The notes: generated by a model not told the origin, from the letters alone. 64,000 bases of DNA from 62-47 sp044463945 (GCA_044463945.1 JBIQLW010000005.1:86395-150394); one strand, 5' to 3'; counted from the first letter of the stretch, positions 8,603-19,982 are shown. Made by a program: numbers and translations.

Positions 8603-9315
8603 GCGGGCAGGACGTCATCCGGGTCGAGGGTCTCGACGTTTACTACGGCACCAGCCAGATTCTGTTCGGGGTCGATCTCAGCGTTGCGCCGGGCGAGACC
8701 ATGGCGCTGCTCGGCCGCAACGGCGCCGGTAAATCGACTACCATGAAGGCGATCGCCGGGCTGGTGCCGGCGCGGCGCGGACGCATCGCATTGCGCGGCC
8801 AGACGGTGACCCGCCTGAAGCCCCATCGCATCGCGCGCGCCGGCCTCGGCTTCGTGCCGGAGGATCGCCAGATCTTCCCGGAGCATACCGTGGAGGACAA
8901 TCTTGTCATCGGCCGCAAGAAGGGACCTGAGGGACAGGACGAGTGGCCGCTGAAGCGGATCTATGACGTGTTCCCGCTGCTGGAGCCGCTGCGGCATCGG
9001 ATCGCCGGCCGGTTGTCCGGCGGCGAACAGCAGATGCTGGCGATCGCGCGCACGCTGATGGGCAACCCGGCATTGCTGTTGCTCGACGAGCCGAGCGAGG
9101 GACTGGCGCCAATCATCGTGCAGCGGATCGGGGAATTGTTGCGGCAATTGCGTGGCACCGGCGCAACCATTCTGATCGCTGAGCAGAACATGCACTTCTG
9201 TCTCGGGCTCGCCAGCCGTGCGACCGTGATCGACAAGGGGCAGGTGGTTTACAGCGCCTCGATCGAGGACCTGAAAGCCAACGACGCCATTCGCCACCGT
9301 TACCTCGCGCTGTGA
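8599..9315 (+). CDS. livF: ABC transporter ATP-binding protein, LivF type
   Basis: A 238-residue ATPase with Walker A GRNGAGKS (39-46), signature LSGGEQQMLAIARTL and Walker B LLLLDEPSEGLAP, followed by the LivF-like AEQNMHF stretch. I chose the GTG at 8599 overlapping the LivG stop (GTGA); the reading frame is open further upstream but only inside livG. It completes the first full Liv-type transporter in the window. Confidence 0.92.
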   Translation: MSGQDVIRVEGLDVYYGTSQILFGVDLSVAPGETMALLGRNGAGKSTTMKAIAGLVPARRGRIALRGQTVTRLKPHRIARAGLGFVPEDRQIFPEHTVEDNLVIGRKKGPEGQDEWPLKRIYDVFPLLEPLRHRIAGRLSGGEQQMLAIARTLMGNPALLLLDEPSEGLAPIIVQRIGELLRQLRGTGATILIAEQNMHFCLGLASRATVIDKGQVVYSASIEDLKANDAIRHRYLAL

Positions 9316-9343
9316 GCGCGCCTGATCTGTTCGGGAGGATGCC

Positions 9344-10681
9344 ATGCCGACACTGACGTCTGAAATCGCGGGCTTCACCTCGGCTCTCAGCCTCGACAAC
9401 CTGCCGCCGCCGGTAGCCGAGAAGGCGCGGACCTGCATCCTCAACGCTTTCGGCATGGGGCTGAACGGCTTGGACACGCCTTACGCGAAAGTGGCGCGCG
9501 AAGCCGCGATCGCCACCGAAGGCGAGGTGCGCGACGGTGCGACGCTGTTCGGCGACGGCCGCAGGACCACGATCGGCGGCGCGTGCCTTGCCAACTCGGC
9601 GCTGTTTCACGGCCGCGCGCAGGAGGATTCCTGCGGCGCCGCGCATTTCGGCACGGTGTTGATCCCGATGCTGACCGCGATGATCGAGGTCAAGCGCTAT
9701 CCGCTCGACCGGATGATCCCGGCGCTGGTGGCGGGCTACGAGGCCGGCGGATTGCTGGAAACCGCGTTCGCCGGCAAGACGACGCCGGCCGGCTTTCGCT
9801 CGACGGCGACTTACGGCGTGATCGCGGCGGCGGCCGCCGCCGCGCGGCTGATGGGCTGCGATGCCGCGACCACCGCGGCGGCGCTCGCCAACGCGGTGTC
9901 GTTCACCGGCGGCGTGCTGCAATCCTTCGTCGATGGCACCGACGAGTGGCGCTACCAGCCGGGACTGGTGGCGCGTAACGGCATCGCCGCCGCCGCGCTG
10001 GCGCAAGCCGGCTCGGTCTCTGCGCCGTTCGCGCTGGAAGGCAAGGCCGGCTTCATCCGCAGCTTCGCCGGAGTGGAAGCCCCTGCCGGTCTTGCCTCGT
10101 CGCTCGGCACCGAATGGGCGACGCTGCGGGTCACCTTCAAGCCGTTCCCGGTTTGCGCGTTCAACCAGACGCCGGTGACGGCGGCGCTGAAACTGCGCGA
10201 GGCGCTGGGCGGCGTGGCTCCGAAGGCGGTGCGGGTGCGGATGAACCCCTACGAGACAGGATATGCGGGTATGGATGCCGTCGGTCCGTTCAATTCGATT
10301 TCCGGCACGCTGATGAGCATCCCGTTCTGCATCGCGACGACGCTGGTTCACGGCGTCCCCGACATGAAACGCATGACTACCTATGACGATCCGGCGGTCG
10401 CCGCGCTGATCGGACGGACCACGCTCATCAGCGATCCGTCGGTTGCGACGCTGTGCGCGGTGATCGAGGCCGACACCGCGGACGGCTCCCGCATCCAGGA
10501 GCAGCGGATGACGCCGGCGGACTATTCTTTCAGCCGCACCGCCGTGTCGGAGATGTTGCGCCGGATCGGCCGCGAGCAGAACGTGCCGCCGGCCGCGTTC
10601 GACCGCGTCGAGCGCTTTGTCGATCGGCTGCCGGACGGCGACGTTGCCGACGCCGTCGGCGCGTTCGCGCTGGCACAGTGA
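9344..10681 (+). CDS. MmgE/PrpD family protein
   Basis: A 445-residue protein, the usual length for the MmgE/PrpD fold, whose known members include 2-methylcitrate dehydratase and cis-aconitate decarboxylase. A GGGAGGA ribosome-binding site precedes the ATG by a few bases. The gene follows livF by 28 bp and so belongs to the transporter operon. In this setting it probably hydrates, dehydrates or decarboxylates a polycarboxylate or similar intermediate of the imported compound. It is not in a methylcitrate operon (no prpB or prpC nearby), so a housekeeping propionate role is unlikely. Confidence 0.87.
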   Translation: MPTLTSEIAGFTSALSLDNLPPPVAEKARTCILNAFGMGLNGLDTPYAKVAREAAIATEGEVRDGATLFGDGRRTTIGGACLANSALFHGRAQEDSCGAAHFGTVLIPMLTAMIEVKRYPLDRMIPALVAGYEAGGLLETAFAGKTTPAGFRSTATYGVIAAAAAAARLMGCDAATTAAALANAVSFTGGVLQSFVDGTDEWRYQPGLVARNGIAAAALAQAGSVSAPFALEGKAGFIRSFAGVEAPAGLASSLGTEWATLRVTFKPFPVCAFNQTPVTAALKLREALGGVAPKAVRVRMNPYETGYAGMDAVGPFNSISGTLMSIPFCIATTLVHGVPDMKRMTTYDDPAVAALIGRTTLISDPSVATLCAVIEADTADGSRIQEQRMTPADYSFSRTAVSEMLRRIGREQNVPPAAFDRVERFVDRLPDGDVADAVGAFALAQ

Positions 10682-10743
10682 GCGCGCATCGCTCGGCCGC
10701 AGGGCAGGCCCCCCTCGCGGGCGATCCCCCGAAGTTGTAAAGA

Positions 10744-10765
10744 ATCCGGTTGTCGGAAACCGGAT
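10744..10765. other. Stem-loop between prpD-like and thiolase-like genes
   Basis: ATCCGGTT and AACCGGAT are perfect 8-bp complementary arms around a 6-base loop (GTCGGA). There is no T-run after it, so it is not a classical terminator. It could be an mRNA-processing hairpin or an operator in the 183-bp gap before the thiolase-like gene. I see nothing else in that gap. Confidence 0.4.
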
Positions 10766-10864
10766 TGATCCATATCGAGAACGCTTGCGTGCTGGCGTCG
10801 CTCGGCTTCGTCCGGGAGCGGTCCGGCGACGCGGTCTAGGACACGCAAGGCAGGGACTTAAGAC

Positions 10865-12019
10865 ATGGCATCGAAGGCAATCATCACCGGCGTTGCCGAT
10901 ACCGCGGTCGGCAGGGTCGAAGGCTCCACCTCGCTCGGGTTGCAGACCGAGGCGGCCGTCGCCGCGGTGGCGGACGCCGGGCTTTCGCTGGGCGACATCG
11001 ACGGCGTTCTGTGCGCGTATTCGTTCACCGAACCGCATCTGATGCTGTCGTCGGTGGTGAGCGAGTTTCTCGGCATCATGCCGTCCTATTCGATCGCCGT
11101 ACAAGCGGGCGGCGCGACGGCCTGCGCACAGGTGATGCAGGCGGCCGCGCTGATCGAGGCGGGGATTTGCCGGCACGTTCTCACCGTCTGCGGCGATAAT
11201 CGTTTGACCGGCATGTCGCGCGACAAGGCGGTCGCTGCGCTGTCCGAGGTCGGGCACGCCGAGTTCGAGCGGCCCTACGGTATCAGTATCCCGTCCGCCT
11301 ATGCGCTGGTGGCGCAACGCTACATGCACGACTACGGTGTGACGCCGGAGCATCTTGCCGGCGTTGCGGTGGCGCATCGCAAGCACGCCGCGCGCAATCC
11401 GAAGGCGCAGATGCGCCAGCCGATCACGCTGGAGGACGTGGCGAAGTCGAAGCCGATCTCCACGCCGCTGCGGCTGCTCGACTGCTGTCTGATCTCCGAT
11501 GGCGGCGCGGCCGTCGTCATCAGCGCCGCCGACGCCGCGCGGGATACCCGCAAGCGCGGCATCGCCGTTCTCGGCACCGGCCAGATGAACACCCACGAGC
11601 ACATCGTGGCCTCGCCCTCGCTGACCGATTTCGGCTGCAGGCAATCGTCGGCGCAGGCGTTCGGCCGCGCCGGCGTCAAGCCCTCTGATATCGATGTCGC
11701 CGAGATCTACGACAGCTTCACGATCACGCTGTTGAGCGAACTGGAATCGATCGGATTTTTCGCGCGCGGCGAAGCCGGCCCCGCAATTCTTGCCGGCGCG
11801 CTCGATCTCGACGGCCGGCTGCCGTGCAACACCCATGGCGGGCTACTGTCCTACGCGCATTCGGGCGCGGCCGGCGGCATGTTTCATATTGTCGAAGCGG
11901 TGCGGCAGTTGCGCCGTGAGGCAGAGGGGCGGCAGGTCGCGGATCCCGAACTGGCGTTCGTGCATGGCGACGGCGGTATTCTCTCTGCGCACTGCTCGCT
12001 TGTGCTGGGGAGGATCTGA
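10865..12019 (+). CDS. Thiolase-like / lipid-transfer-protein (Ltp) family protein lacking the usual Cys nucleophile
   Basis: A 384-residue thiolase-fold protein of the SCP2-thiolase/Ltp group. The C-terminal histidine motif is recognisable (NTHGGLLSYAHSGAAGG), but the segment that normally holds the nucleophilic Cys reads VQAGGATACAQ (residues 79-89), placing Gly near position 83 where Cys is expected. It is paired with a DUF35 gene that begins three bases after its stop. Known Ltp-DUF35 pairs include the steroid side-chain aldolase Ltp2-ChsH2(DUF35) and archaeal thiolase/HMG-CoA synthase complexes. The missing Cys favours an aldolase-like C-C cleavage over thiolysis, but this is inference from a hand alignment. 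Confidence 0.85.
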   Translation: MASKAIITGVADTAVGRVEGSTSLGLQTEAAVAAVADAGLSLGDIDGVLCAYSFTEPHLMLSSVVSEFLGIMPSYSIAVQAGGATACAQVMQAAALIEAGICRHVLTVCGDNRLTGMSRDKAVAALSEVGHAEFERPYGISIPSAYALVAQRYMHDYGVTPEHLAGVAVAHRKHAARNPKAQMRQPITLEDVAKSKPISTPLRLLDCCLISDGGAAVVISAADAARDTRKRGIAVLGTGQMNTHEHIVASPSLTDFGCRQSSAQAFGRAGVKPSDIDVAEIYDSFTITLLSELESIGFFARGEAGPAILAGALDLDGRLPCNTHGGLLSYAHSGAAGGMFHIVEAVRQLRREAEGRQVADPELAFVHGDGGILSAHCSLVLGRI

Positions 12020-12022
12020 GCG

Positions 12023-12427
12023 ATGACCAAACCGCTTCCGCAACCGAACGCCGTCACGCGCCGCTTCTGGTCGTCGTGCAAGGACGGACGGTTCGAGTTT
12101 CAGCGCTGCACGGCCTGCGGCCACGCCCAGTTTCCGCCGTGCCTCGCCTGCGCCGCGTGCCACGGCACCACGCTCGACTGGCAGGCATCGCGCGGGCGCG
12201 GCGCCGTCTATTCCTTCACGGTGGTCCATCGCGCGCCGCTGGAGTCCTTCAAAGCGGACGTGCCTTACGTGATTGCGATCGTCGCGCTGGAGGAGGGTGT
12301 GCGGGCGATGATGAATCTGCGCGATGTCGATCCGGCGGCGGTAACGATCGGGATGCCGGTCGAGGTCTTTTTCGAACCGACCGACGGCGGCGAATATCCA
12401 TTGCCGCAGGCGCGGCCAGAGAAGTGA
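12023..12427 (+). CDS. DUF35 Zn-ribbon/OB-fold protein
   Basis: A 134-residue protein with a four-cysteine zinc ribbon (Cys29, Cys32, Cys43, Cys46; spacing C-x2-C-x10-C-x2-C) followed by an OB-fold half beginning near AVYSFTVVHR. DUF35 proteins bind CoA substrates and form complexes with thiolase-like partners; this one directly follows such a gene, with GGGGAGGA before its ATG. It should be an obligate subunit of the upstream Ltp-like enzyme. Confidence 0.9.
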   Translation: MTKPLPQPNAVTRRFWSSCKDGRFEFQRCTACGHAQFPPCLACAACHGTTLDWQASRGRGAVYSFTVVHRAPLESFKADVPYVIAIVALEEGVRAMMNLRDVDPAAVTIGMPVEVFFEPTDGGEYPLPQARPEK

Positions 12428-12553
12428 CGCCGATATTCCGTTCGACATCTTCGAGGCTGTCCGAAAAGATGGTACTCGACTGTGTCGCCCGGCACGATCT
12501 CGGAATGCCGCGGTCGTACTGATCGCCGGAAGCGTGTCTCCATTCAGCGGGTG

Positions 12554-12574
12554 ATTTACGTAAATGGATTGACG
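12554..12574 (+). promoter_or_regulatory. Palindrome ATTTACGTAAAT next to a TTGACG element (candidate operator/promoter)
   Basis: A perfect 12-bp palindrome (12554-12565) is followed after three bases by TTGACG (12569-12574), itself within TGACGTAA, which resembles the TTACGTAA core of the palindrome. The arrangement is 75-95 bp upstream of the binding-protein start and looks like a regulated promoter, although no good -10 hexamer is seen at the right distance. No regulator gene is adjacent. Confidence 0.4.
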
Positions 12575-12647
12575 TAATGCGCGGCTTCTGCGAAGCTGCG
12601 CCCAAGACGCGCTCGATTATCAGAAAAATCGGATTGGGGAGATGCAC

Positions 12648-13844
12648 ATGCGTGCCTGGATTGCCGCAGCGGCCGTCATCGTGGGTTTCGGGGGAGTTGC
12701 GTATGCCCAGCAGGGACCGGTCAAGGTCGGCATCCTGAACGATCAGAATTCGGTCTATTCCAGCATTACCGGCATGGGCTCGGTCGCGGCGGCGAAACTG
12801 GCGATCGAGGACATGGGGGGCACCATGTTCGGCAAGCCGATCGAGATCGTGTTTGCCGATCATGCGCACAAGCCGGACAACGGTGTCAACATCGCCCGCC
12901 GCTGGTTCGACGTTGAAGGCGTCGGCGCAGTCTTCGACATCTACAGCTCGGGCGTCTCGCTCGCGGTGCAGAGCCTTGCGGAGCAAAAGGACAAGATTGT
13001 CGTGGTGTCGATGGCGAGCAGCCGTGACATCGGCGGGAAATCCTGTTCGCCAAATGGTATGCAGTGGGCCAACGACGGCTATGAGGTCGCCAACCTGACC
13101 ATCAAGGGGGTGTCCGGCGACAAGCCGAGTTCGTGGTATTTCGTCACGGTGGATTATACGGCGGGCCATTCGATCGAGGCCGACGCGCGCAAGATGATCG
13201 AAGCGAGCGGCGGCGAGTTCAAGGGCGCGGTGCGCTTCCCGCTCAACACGCCGGACTTCAGTTCGTTCCTGCTGCGTGCGCAGGCGTCCGGCGCGAAGAA
13301 CATTGGCTTCATCGGCGGCGGTGCCGATATGACCAATGCCACCAAGCAGGCGGGCGAGTTCGGGATCGAGCGCGCCGGCCAGCGCTTTGTGCCGCTGTCG
13401 ATGACCACCGTGGATATCGAGGCGCTCGGCAACAAGGTGACGCAGGGTATGCCGCTGGTGTTCAGCTTCTACTGGGACGAGAACGACAAGACCCGCGCCT
13501 GGAGCGAGCGTTTCAAGAAAGCGTTCGGCAAGATGCCGACCGATCCGCAGGCCAATGTCTACAGCGCGGTGCTGCATTATCTGAAAGCGGTGAAGGCGGC
13601 CGGGACCACCGAGACCAAGGCTGTGCTGGCGAAGATGAAGGAAATGCCGGTTTCGGATTTCTTCACCGACAACGCCAAGGTCCGCGCCGATGGCAGGCTG
13701 ATGCGCGAGATCTATTACGCCGAGGCCAAGAAGCCCGAGGAGATGAAGTCGCCGACCGATCTGGTCACGCTGGTCAAGAAGGTGCCGGGCGAGCAGGCGT
13801 TCGTGCCGGTGGCCGAGAGCGAGTGCAAGCTGCTCAAGCAATAG
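12648..13844 (+). CDS. Periplasmic substrate-binding protein, Liv/HAAT family (orphan)
   Basis: A 398-residue binding protein with a Sec signal peptide (MRAWIAAAAVIVGFGGVAYA) and the mature start QQGPVKVGILNDQ. I chose the second ATG (12648): GGGGAG ends six bases before it, whereas it abuts the first ATG at 12642. It belongs to one subfamily with the binding proteins at 35188 and 48879: all share a KIGVLNDQ-like opening, GSV-AA in the first helix, a SADH-like strand and a C-terminal AES-C-LLK tail with a single Cys. No permease or ATPase gene is adjacent, so it must use a transporter encoded elsewhere. Some members of this class in Rhodopseudomonas bind aromatic acids. Confidence 0.9.
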   Translation: MRAWIAAAAVIVGFGGVAYAQQGPVKVGILNDQNSVYSSITGMGSVAAAKLAIEDMGGTMFGKPIEIVFADHAHKPDNGVNIARRWFDVEGVGAVFDIYSSGVSLAVQSLAEQKDKIVVVSMASSRDIGGKSCSPNGMQWANDGYEVANLTIKGVSGDKPSSWYFVTVDYTAGHSIEADARKMIEASGGEFKGAVRFPLNTPDFSSFLLRAQASGAKNIGFIGGGADMTNATKQAGEFGIERAGQRFVPLSMTTVDIEALGNKVTQGMPLVFSFYWDENDKTRAWSERFKKAFGKMPTDPQANVYSAVLHYLKAVKAAGTTETKAVLAKMKEMPVSDFFTDNAKVRADGRLMREIYYAEAKKPEEMKSPTDLVTLVKKVPGEQAFVPVAESECKLLKQ

Positions 13845-13871
13845 CGTTGCTGTCGCGACGGCGCTATTTTA
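13840..13871 (+). terminator. Probable intrinsic terminator after the orphan binding-protein gene
   Basis: AATAGCG (13840-13846) pairs with CGCTATT (13862-13868), with an inner GTCGCGAC palindrome, and the right arm runs into TTTT. It overlaps the stop codon of the binding-protein gene. Confidence 0.55.
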
Positions 13872-13918
13872 TGAGCCTGACCGGGCAATCTTTTTTGGAC
13901 AGGCGTGCACCACGAAAA

Positions 13919-14050
13919 TCGTCGTCCCCGCGCAGGCGGGGACCCATCATCCCTGACGGTGGTGATTAGAACAACCGTCCGCCAAAGACCGCAGGCGCTA
14001 TCTGCGACATGAGCGGTACAGGTCCCGCCTGCACGGGGACGACGCTGGGA
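13919..14050. repeat. Inverted pair of a palindromic intergenic repeat (RPE/REP-like)
   Basis: The segment at 13921-13946 (GTCGTCCCCGCGCAGGCGGG followed by GACCCA) recurs in inverse orientation at about 14018-14043 (GGTCCCGCCTGCACGGGGAC then GAC). Each copy is itself partly palindromic (CCCCGC...GCGGGG). The two could fold into a large cruciform or RNA hairpin between two convergent genes. Similar GTCGTCCCCGC...GCGGGGACCCA repeats are common between genes in Bradyrhizobium and Rhodopseudomonas; family assignment is from memory. Confidence 0.65.
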
Positions 14051-14107
14051 ACGTTGTTATCGTCATGACGCTCTCACCCGACTTCATCGCGTTGCGTCAC
14101 GCGGTGC

Positions 14108-15835
14108 TCACAGGAACTGTGACAGTTCTTCTTTCTTCACCTTGCCGGTCGCGGTCATGGGCAGCGCGTCGACGATGCGGATTTCCGGCAGCTTGTAGCC
14201 GGCAAGACGTTCCTTGCAGAAGGAACTGAGCGAATCCGCCGTTACCGCATGCCGCTGTTCGGGAAGCAGCGTGATGAAGGCAACCGGCACCTGTCCGCGA
14301 GTGTCGTCCTCGCGGCCGATCACGCCGCTGCCGGTCACTGCCGGGTGCTGACCCAGAACGGCCTCGATCTCGGCGGGAAAGACGCTCATGCCCTTGACCT
14401 TCAACATCTCCTTGCGCCGGCCGAGGAAATGCACGGTGCCGTGCTCGGAGATCATGCCGAGGTCGCCGGTGCGCAGCCAGCCGTCGACCAGACCTTCGGC
14501 GGTCGCGTCGGGCTTGTTCCAGTAACCTTTCAACAGCGACGGCGTGCGCACGCACAATTCGCCCTCGGTGCCGACCGGCATCAGCCTTGTGGAGCCGAAT
14601 TCGAGGATCTTGAAATCCGTCGAGGGAACCGGAAGGCCGACGAATATCTGCTGGGCGTTGAGATCGCGGTCGCCGTCCTGCCAGCCCAGCGTGAAGGTGT
14701 CATAGGAATGGGTTTCGGTCATGCCCCAGGCCGCTTCGCGTAACGTCGATCCAGTGAGTTCGCGCCAGCCCTGACGGAACGCCGGATTGAGTTTCTTGAC
14801 GAAGGACGCCACCAGCACCTCGCGCAGCGAGCGCAGGTTGTGCTTTGCTGCTTCGGGATTGCTCATGATCTCGACGGCGTTATCGACCACCATCATCGAG
14901 ACCGTGACCCGATGCCGCTCGACTGCCTGCGCGTAAGCGACCGGGTCCCAGCGCGCCAGCAGCACGCAGGTGGCGCCGGTGATGACCGGCAGGATGATGC
15001 CGAGATCCTCGCCGGCGACCCAGAAGATCGGCCAGAAGTTGATGACGACATCGGCGTTGGTGACGTTGGCGCTGATCGAGCCCATCACCGCGCCGGTGAA
15101 CAGCATGTCGCGCTGGGTGTGGACGCAGCCCTTCGGCATTCCGGTGGTGCCGCCGGTGTAGTTCAGCGCCGCGATGTCGTCGAGGCCGACCTCGATCTGC
15201 GGCGGCTCGGCATTCTCGGAGAGCGCCATCATCAGGTCGATGGTATCAGGGACGGTGATTTTCGGCATCTCCAGCGCCGCCGGCAACGGGCCTTCCGGGT
15301 CGGATGGCAGTGCGTCGCGGTAGCTCGTGGTGATGACGTGGTCGACCGTGCATTGCGGCCGCACCGTCTCGATCAGCGGGACCAGTTGGTCCTGCACCAC
15401 CACGATGCGCGCGCCGGAATCGTTCAGTTCGTAACGCAGTTCGTGCTCGGTGAACATCGGATTGACCGGCACATGCACGCAGCCGGCCTTCAGGATACCG
15501 AAGAAGCAGACATAGAATTGCGGGCAATTCGGCAGAAACACCGCGATGCGATCGCCCTTGCGCGCGCCGAGGCGGACCAGCAGCGCCGCGAAGTTATCGC
15601 TGAGGCGGTCGAGATCGCGGTAGCTGGTTTCCGCGCCGTAGAATTTGATCGCCGCCTTGTCCGGCTGCGTTTCGGCCCAGGTGCGAAGATAGGCCGTCAG
15701 CGGTTTTTCGCCGAGCGGGTAATGCGGCTGGCGGGGGACATCGGCGGGCCAGACCTTGTCATGAAGCTTGCGGACGTAAGCGAGATAGCTCGCCTCATCA
15801 CGCGTATAGTCGGCCTGGGCGGTTTCGGTGGTCAC
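14108..15835 (-). CDS. AMP-dependent acyl-CoA synthetase/ligase
   Basis: A 575-residue ANL-superfamily ligase. Motifs: LNYTGGTTGMPKGC (P-loop), WGMTE, GWLRTGDLGMI, GRRKEMLKVKG hinge and PMTATGKVKK with the catalytic lysine near the C-terminus. It starts at a GTG (15835) preceded by a strong AGGAGG. It lies 34 bp after the acyl-CoA carboxylase gene on the same strand, so the two form one operon: activation of a free acid to its CoA ester, then (or in parallel) carboxylation. The 575-residue length and the N-terminal region resemble medium/long-chain or cyclohexanecarboxylate-type ligases; the substrate is not determinable. Confidence 0.9.
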   Translation of the reverse strand: MTTETAQADYTRDEASYLAYVRKLHDKVWPADVPRQPHYPLGEKPLTAYLRTWAETQPDKAAIKFYGAETSYRDLDRLSDNFAALLVRLGARKGDRIAVFLPNCPQFYVCFFGILKAGCVHVPVNPMFTEHELRYELNDSGARIVVVQDQLVPLIETVRPQCTVDHVITTSYRDALPSDPEGPLPAALEMPKITVPDTIDLMMALSENAEPPQIEVGLDDIAALNYTGGTTGMPKGCVHTQRDMLFTGAVMGSISANVTNADVVINFWPIFWVAGEDLGIILPVITGATCVLLARWDPVAYAQAVERHRVTVSMMVVDNAVEIMSNPEAAKHNLRSLREVLVASFVKKLNPAFRQGWRELTGSTLREAAWGMTETHSYDTFTLGWQDGDRDLNAQQIFVGLPVPSTDFKILEFGSTRLMPVGTEGELCVRTPSLLKGYWNKPDATAEGLVDGWLRTGDLGMISEHGTVHFLGRRKEMLKVKGMSVFPAEIEAVLGQHPAVTGSGVIGREDDTRGQVPVAFITLLPEQRHAVTADSLSSFCKERLAGYKLPEIRIVDALPMTATGKVKKEELSQFL

Positions 15836-15869
15836 GGTGTCCTCCTGCTTTTGATTGTCGACATCCGCC

Positions 15870-19223
<3,354 letters not shown>

Positions 19224-19339
19224 GACTGGCCTTTTTCACGGTCAGCAGGCACAACATGCAACCTGCGTTGACGGCTTCGTACCGCGCGGAGCAGATGGCA
19301 TCAGGCAGGTCTGATGTTCCGCGGAAGTTCGACTTTTCG

Positions 19340-19368
19340 AAATTATGGACGCCGGAAATTCGTGTCAA
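19340..19368 (-). promoter_or_regulatory. Sigma-70-like promoter for the carboxylase-ligase operon
   Basis: On the minus strand TTGACA (19368-19363) is followed after exactly 17 bases by TAATTT (19345-19340). This is one of the best promoter matches in the window and would start a transcript about 110 bases upstream of the carboxylase ATG. Its -35 box overlaps the left half of the inverted repeat at 19364-19386. Confidence 0.6.
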
Positions 19369-19386
19369 TATGTTTACCAAATTGAC
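19364..19386. promoter_or_regulatory. Inverted repeat GTCAAT-N11-ATTGAC (candidate MarR operator)
   Basis: Perfect 6-bp arms separated by 11 bases lie between the divergent carboxylase and MarR genes, directly upstream of the MarR ribosome-binding site. The left arm covers the -35 box of the carboxylase promoter, so occupancy would block that promoter and possibly the regulator's own expression. Assignment to the MarR protein is inference. Confidence 0.5.
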
Positions 19387-19396
19387 GGAGGGGGCG

Positions 19397-19903
19397 ATGA
19401 AGCCGCAAGCCAAACGTGGACGTGTCGGGGCGGTTCGTCCGGCCGACAGGGATGTCGCGCTGACGCCGCGCGATGAACTGAACAACAAGCTGTTCTTTCG
19501 CCTGTTTCAGACCGAGAACGTCTATCAGACGGCGGCGCTGCGCGAACTCGGCATTTCGACGGTGCAGGGCGCGACCTTGGGTGCGCTGTATCGCGACGCC
19601 AAAAACGGCATGTCGTTTTCGGCGCTCTATGACTATCTGGCGGTCAGCCGCCAGAACATGGATGCGGTGTTGAAGCGGCTTGAGCGCGCCGGCCTTGTCG
19701 AGCGCATCGAGGACAAGGCGGACCGCCGCAGCCGGATCGTCCGCCTGACGCCGGCGGGCGTCGCCGCCTGGCGCGATCTGCGTTCGCGGACAGTGGATTT
19801 CTTCCGGCAGGGAACCGCGAATGTGTCGATGGCGCAGATATCCGCCTGTATCGAGGTGCTGGCCAGTATCAGCCGCGGGCTCAAGGCGGCGCGAGCGAAG
19901 TGA
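19397..19903 (+). CDS. MarR family transcriptional regulator
   Basis: A 168-residue winged-helix protein. The recognition region is SFSALYDYLAVSRQNMDAVLKRLERAGLVER, followed by the wing DKADRRSRIVRLT, as in MarR proteins. The frame is open back to 19256, but I chose the ATG at 19397 because GGAGGGGG lies three bases before it; earlier ATGs lack such a site. It is divergent from the carboxylase/ligase operon and 79 bp upstream of another acyl-CoA ligase gene on its own strand, so it may control both. MarR proteins next to CoA ligases often respond to the CoA thioester product; this is inference. Confidence 0.87.
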   Translation: MKPQAKRGRVGAVRPADRDVALTPRDELNNKLFFRLFQTENVYQTAALRELGISTVQGATLGALYRDAKNGMSFSALYDYLAVSRQNMDAVLKRLERAGLVERIEDKADRRSRIVRLTPAGVAAWRDLRSRTVDFFRQGTANVSMAQISACIEVLASISRGLKAARAK

Positions 19904-19941
19904 CCGCCGTCTCGCGTTGCGGCAATCTTGCCAATCGGTAA

Positions 19942-19953
19942 ATGTCTTGACAT
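19942..19953. promoter_or_regulatory. Palindrome ATGTC-TT-GACAT before the third ligase gene (candidate operator)
   Basis: A perfect 12-bp palindrome 29 bp upstream of the ligase ATG. A possible promoter TTGCGG (19917-19922), 16-base spacer, TAAATG (19939-19944) would have its -10 overlapped by the palindrome. It shares the GTC/GAC half-site flavour of the repeat at 19364-19386, which hints that the MarR protein could bind both. Confidence 0.4.
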
Positions 19954-19982
19954 AATCCGGAGCAAGTCTCGGGAGGCATGTC

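Noticed and set aside
9113..11836. Very long open frame (907 codons) on the minus strand
   Set aside because: It lies entirely antisense to livF, the PrpD and the thiolase-like genes, is full of Arg/Gly/His/Asp low-complexity typical of GC-rich shadow frames, and has no recognisable motif.
12249..13841. Open frame of 530 codons on the minus strand
   Set aside because: Antisense to the DUF35 and orphan binding-protein genes; the signal peptide and conserved motifs are on the plus strand.
13919..14050. Possible CRISPR-like repeat pair
   Set aside because: Only two copies, in inverse orientation and each palindromic; no regular spacers and no cas genes in the window.
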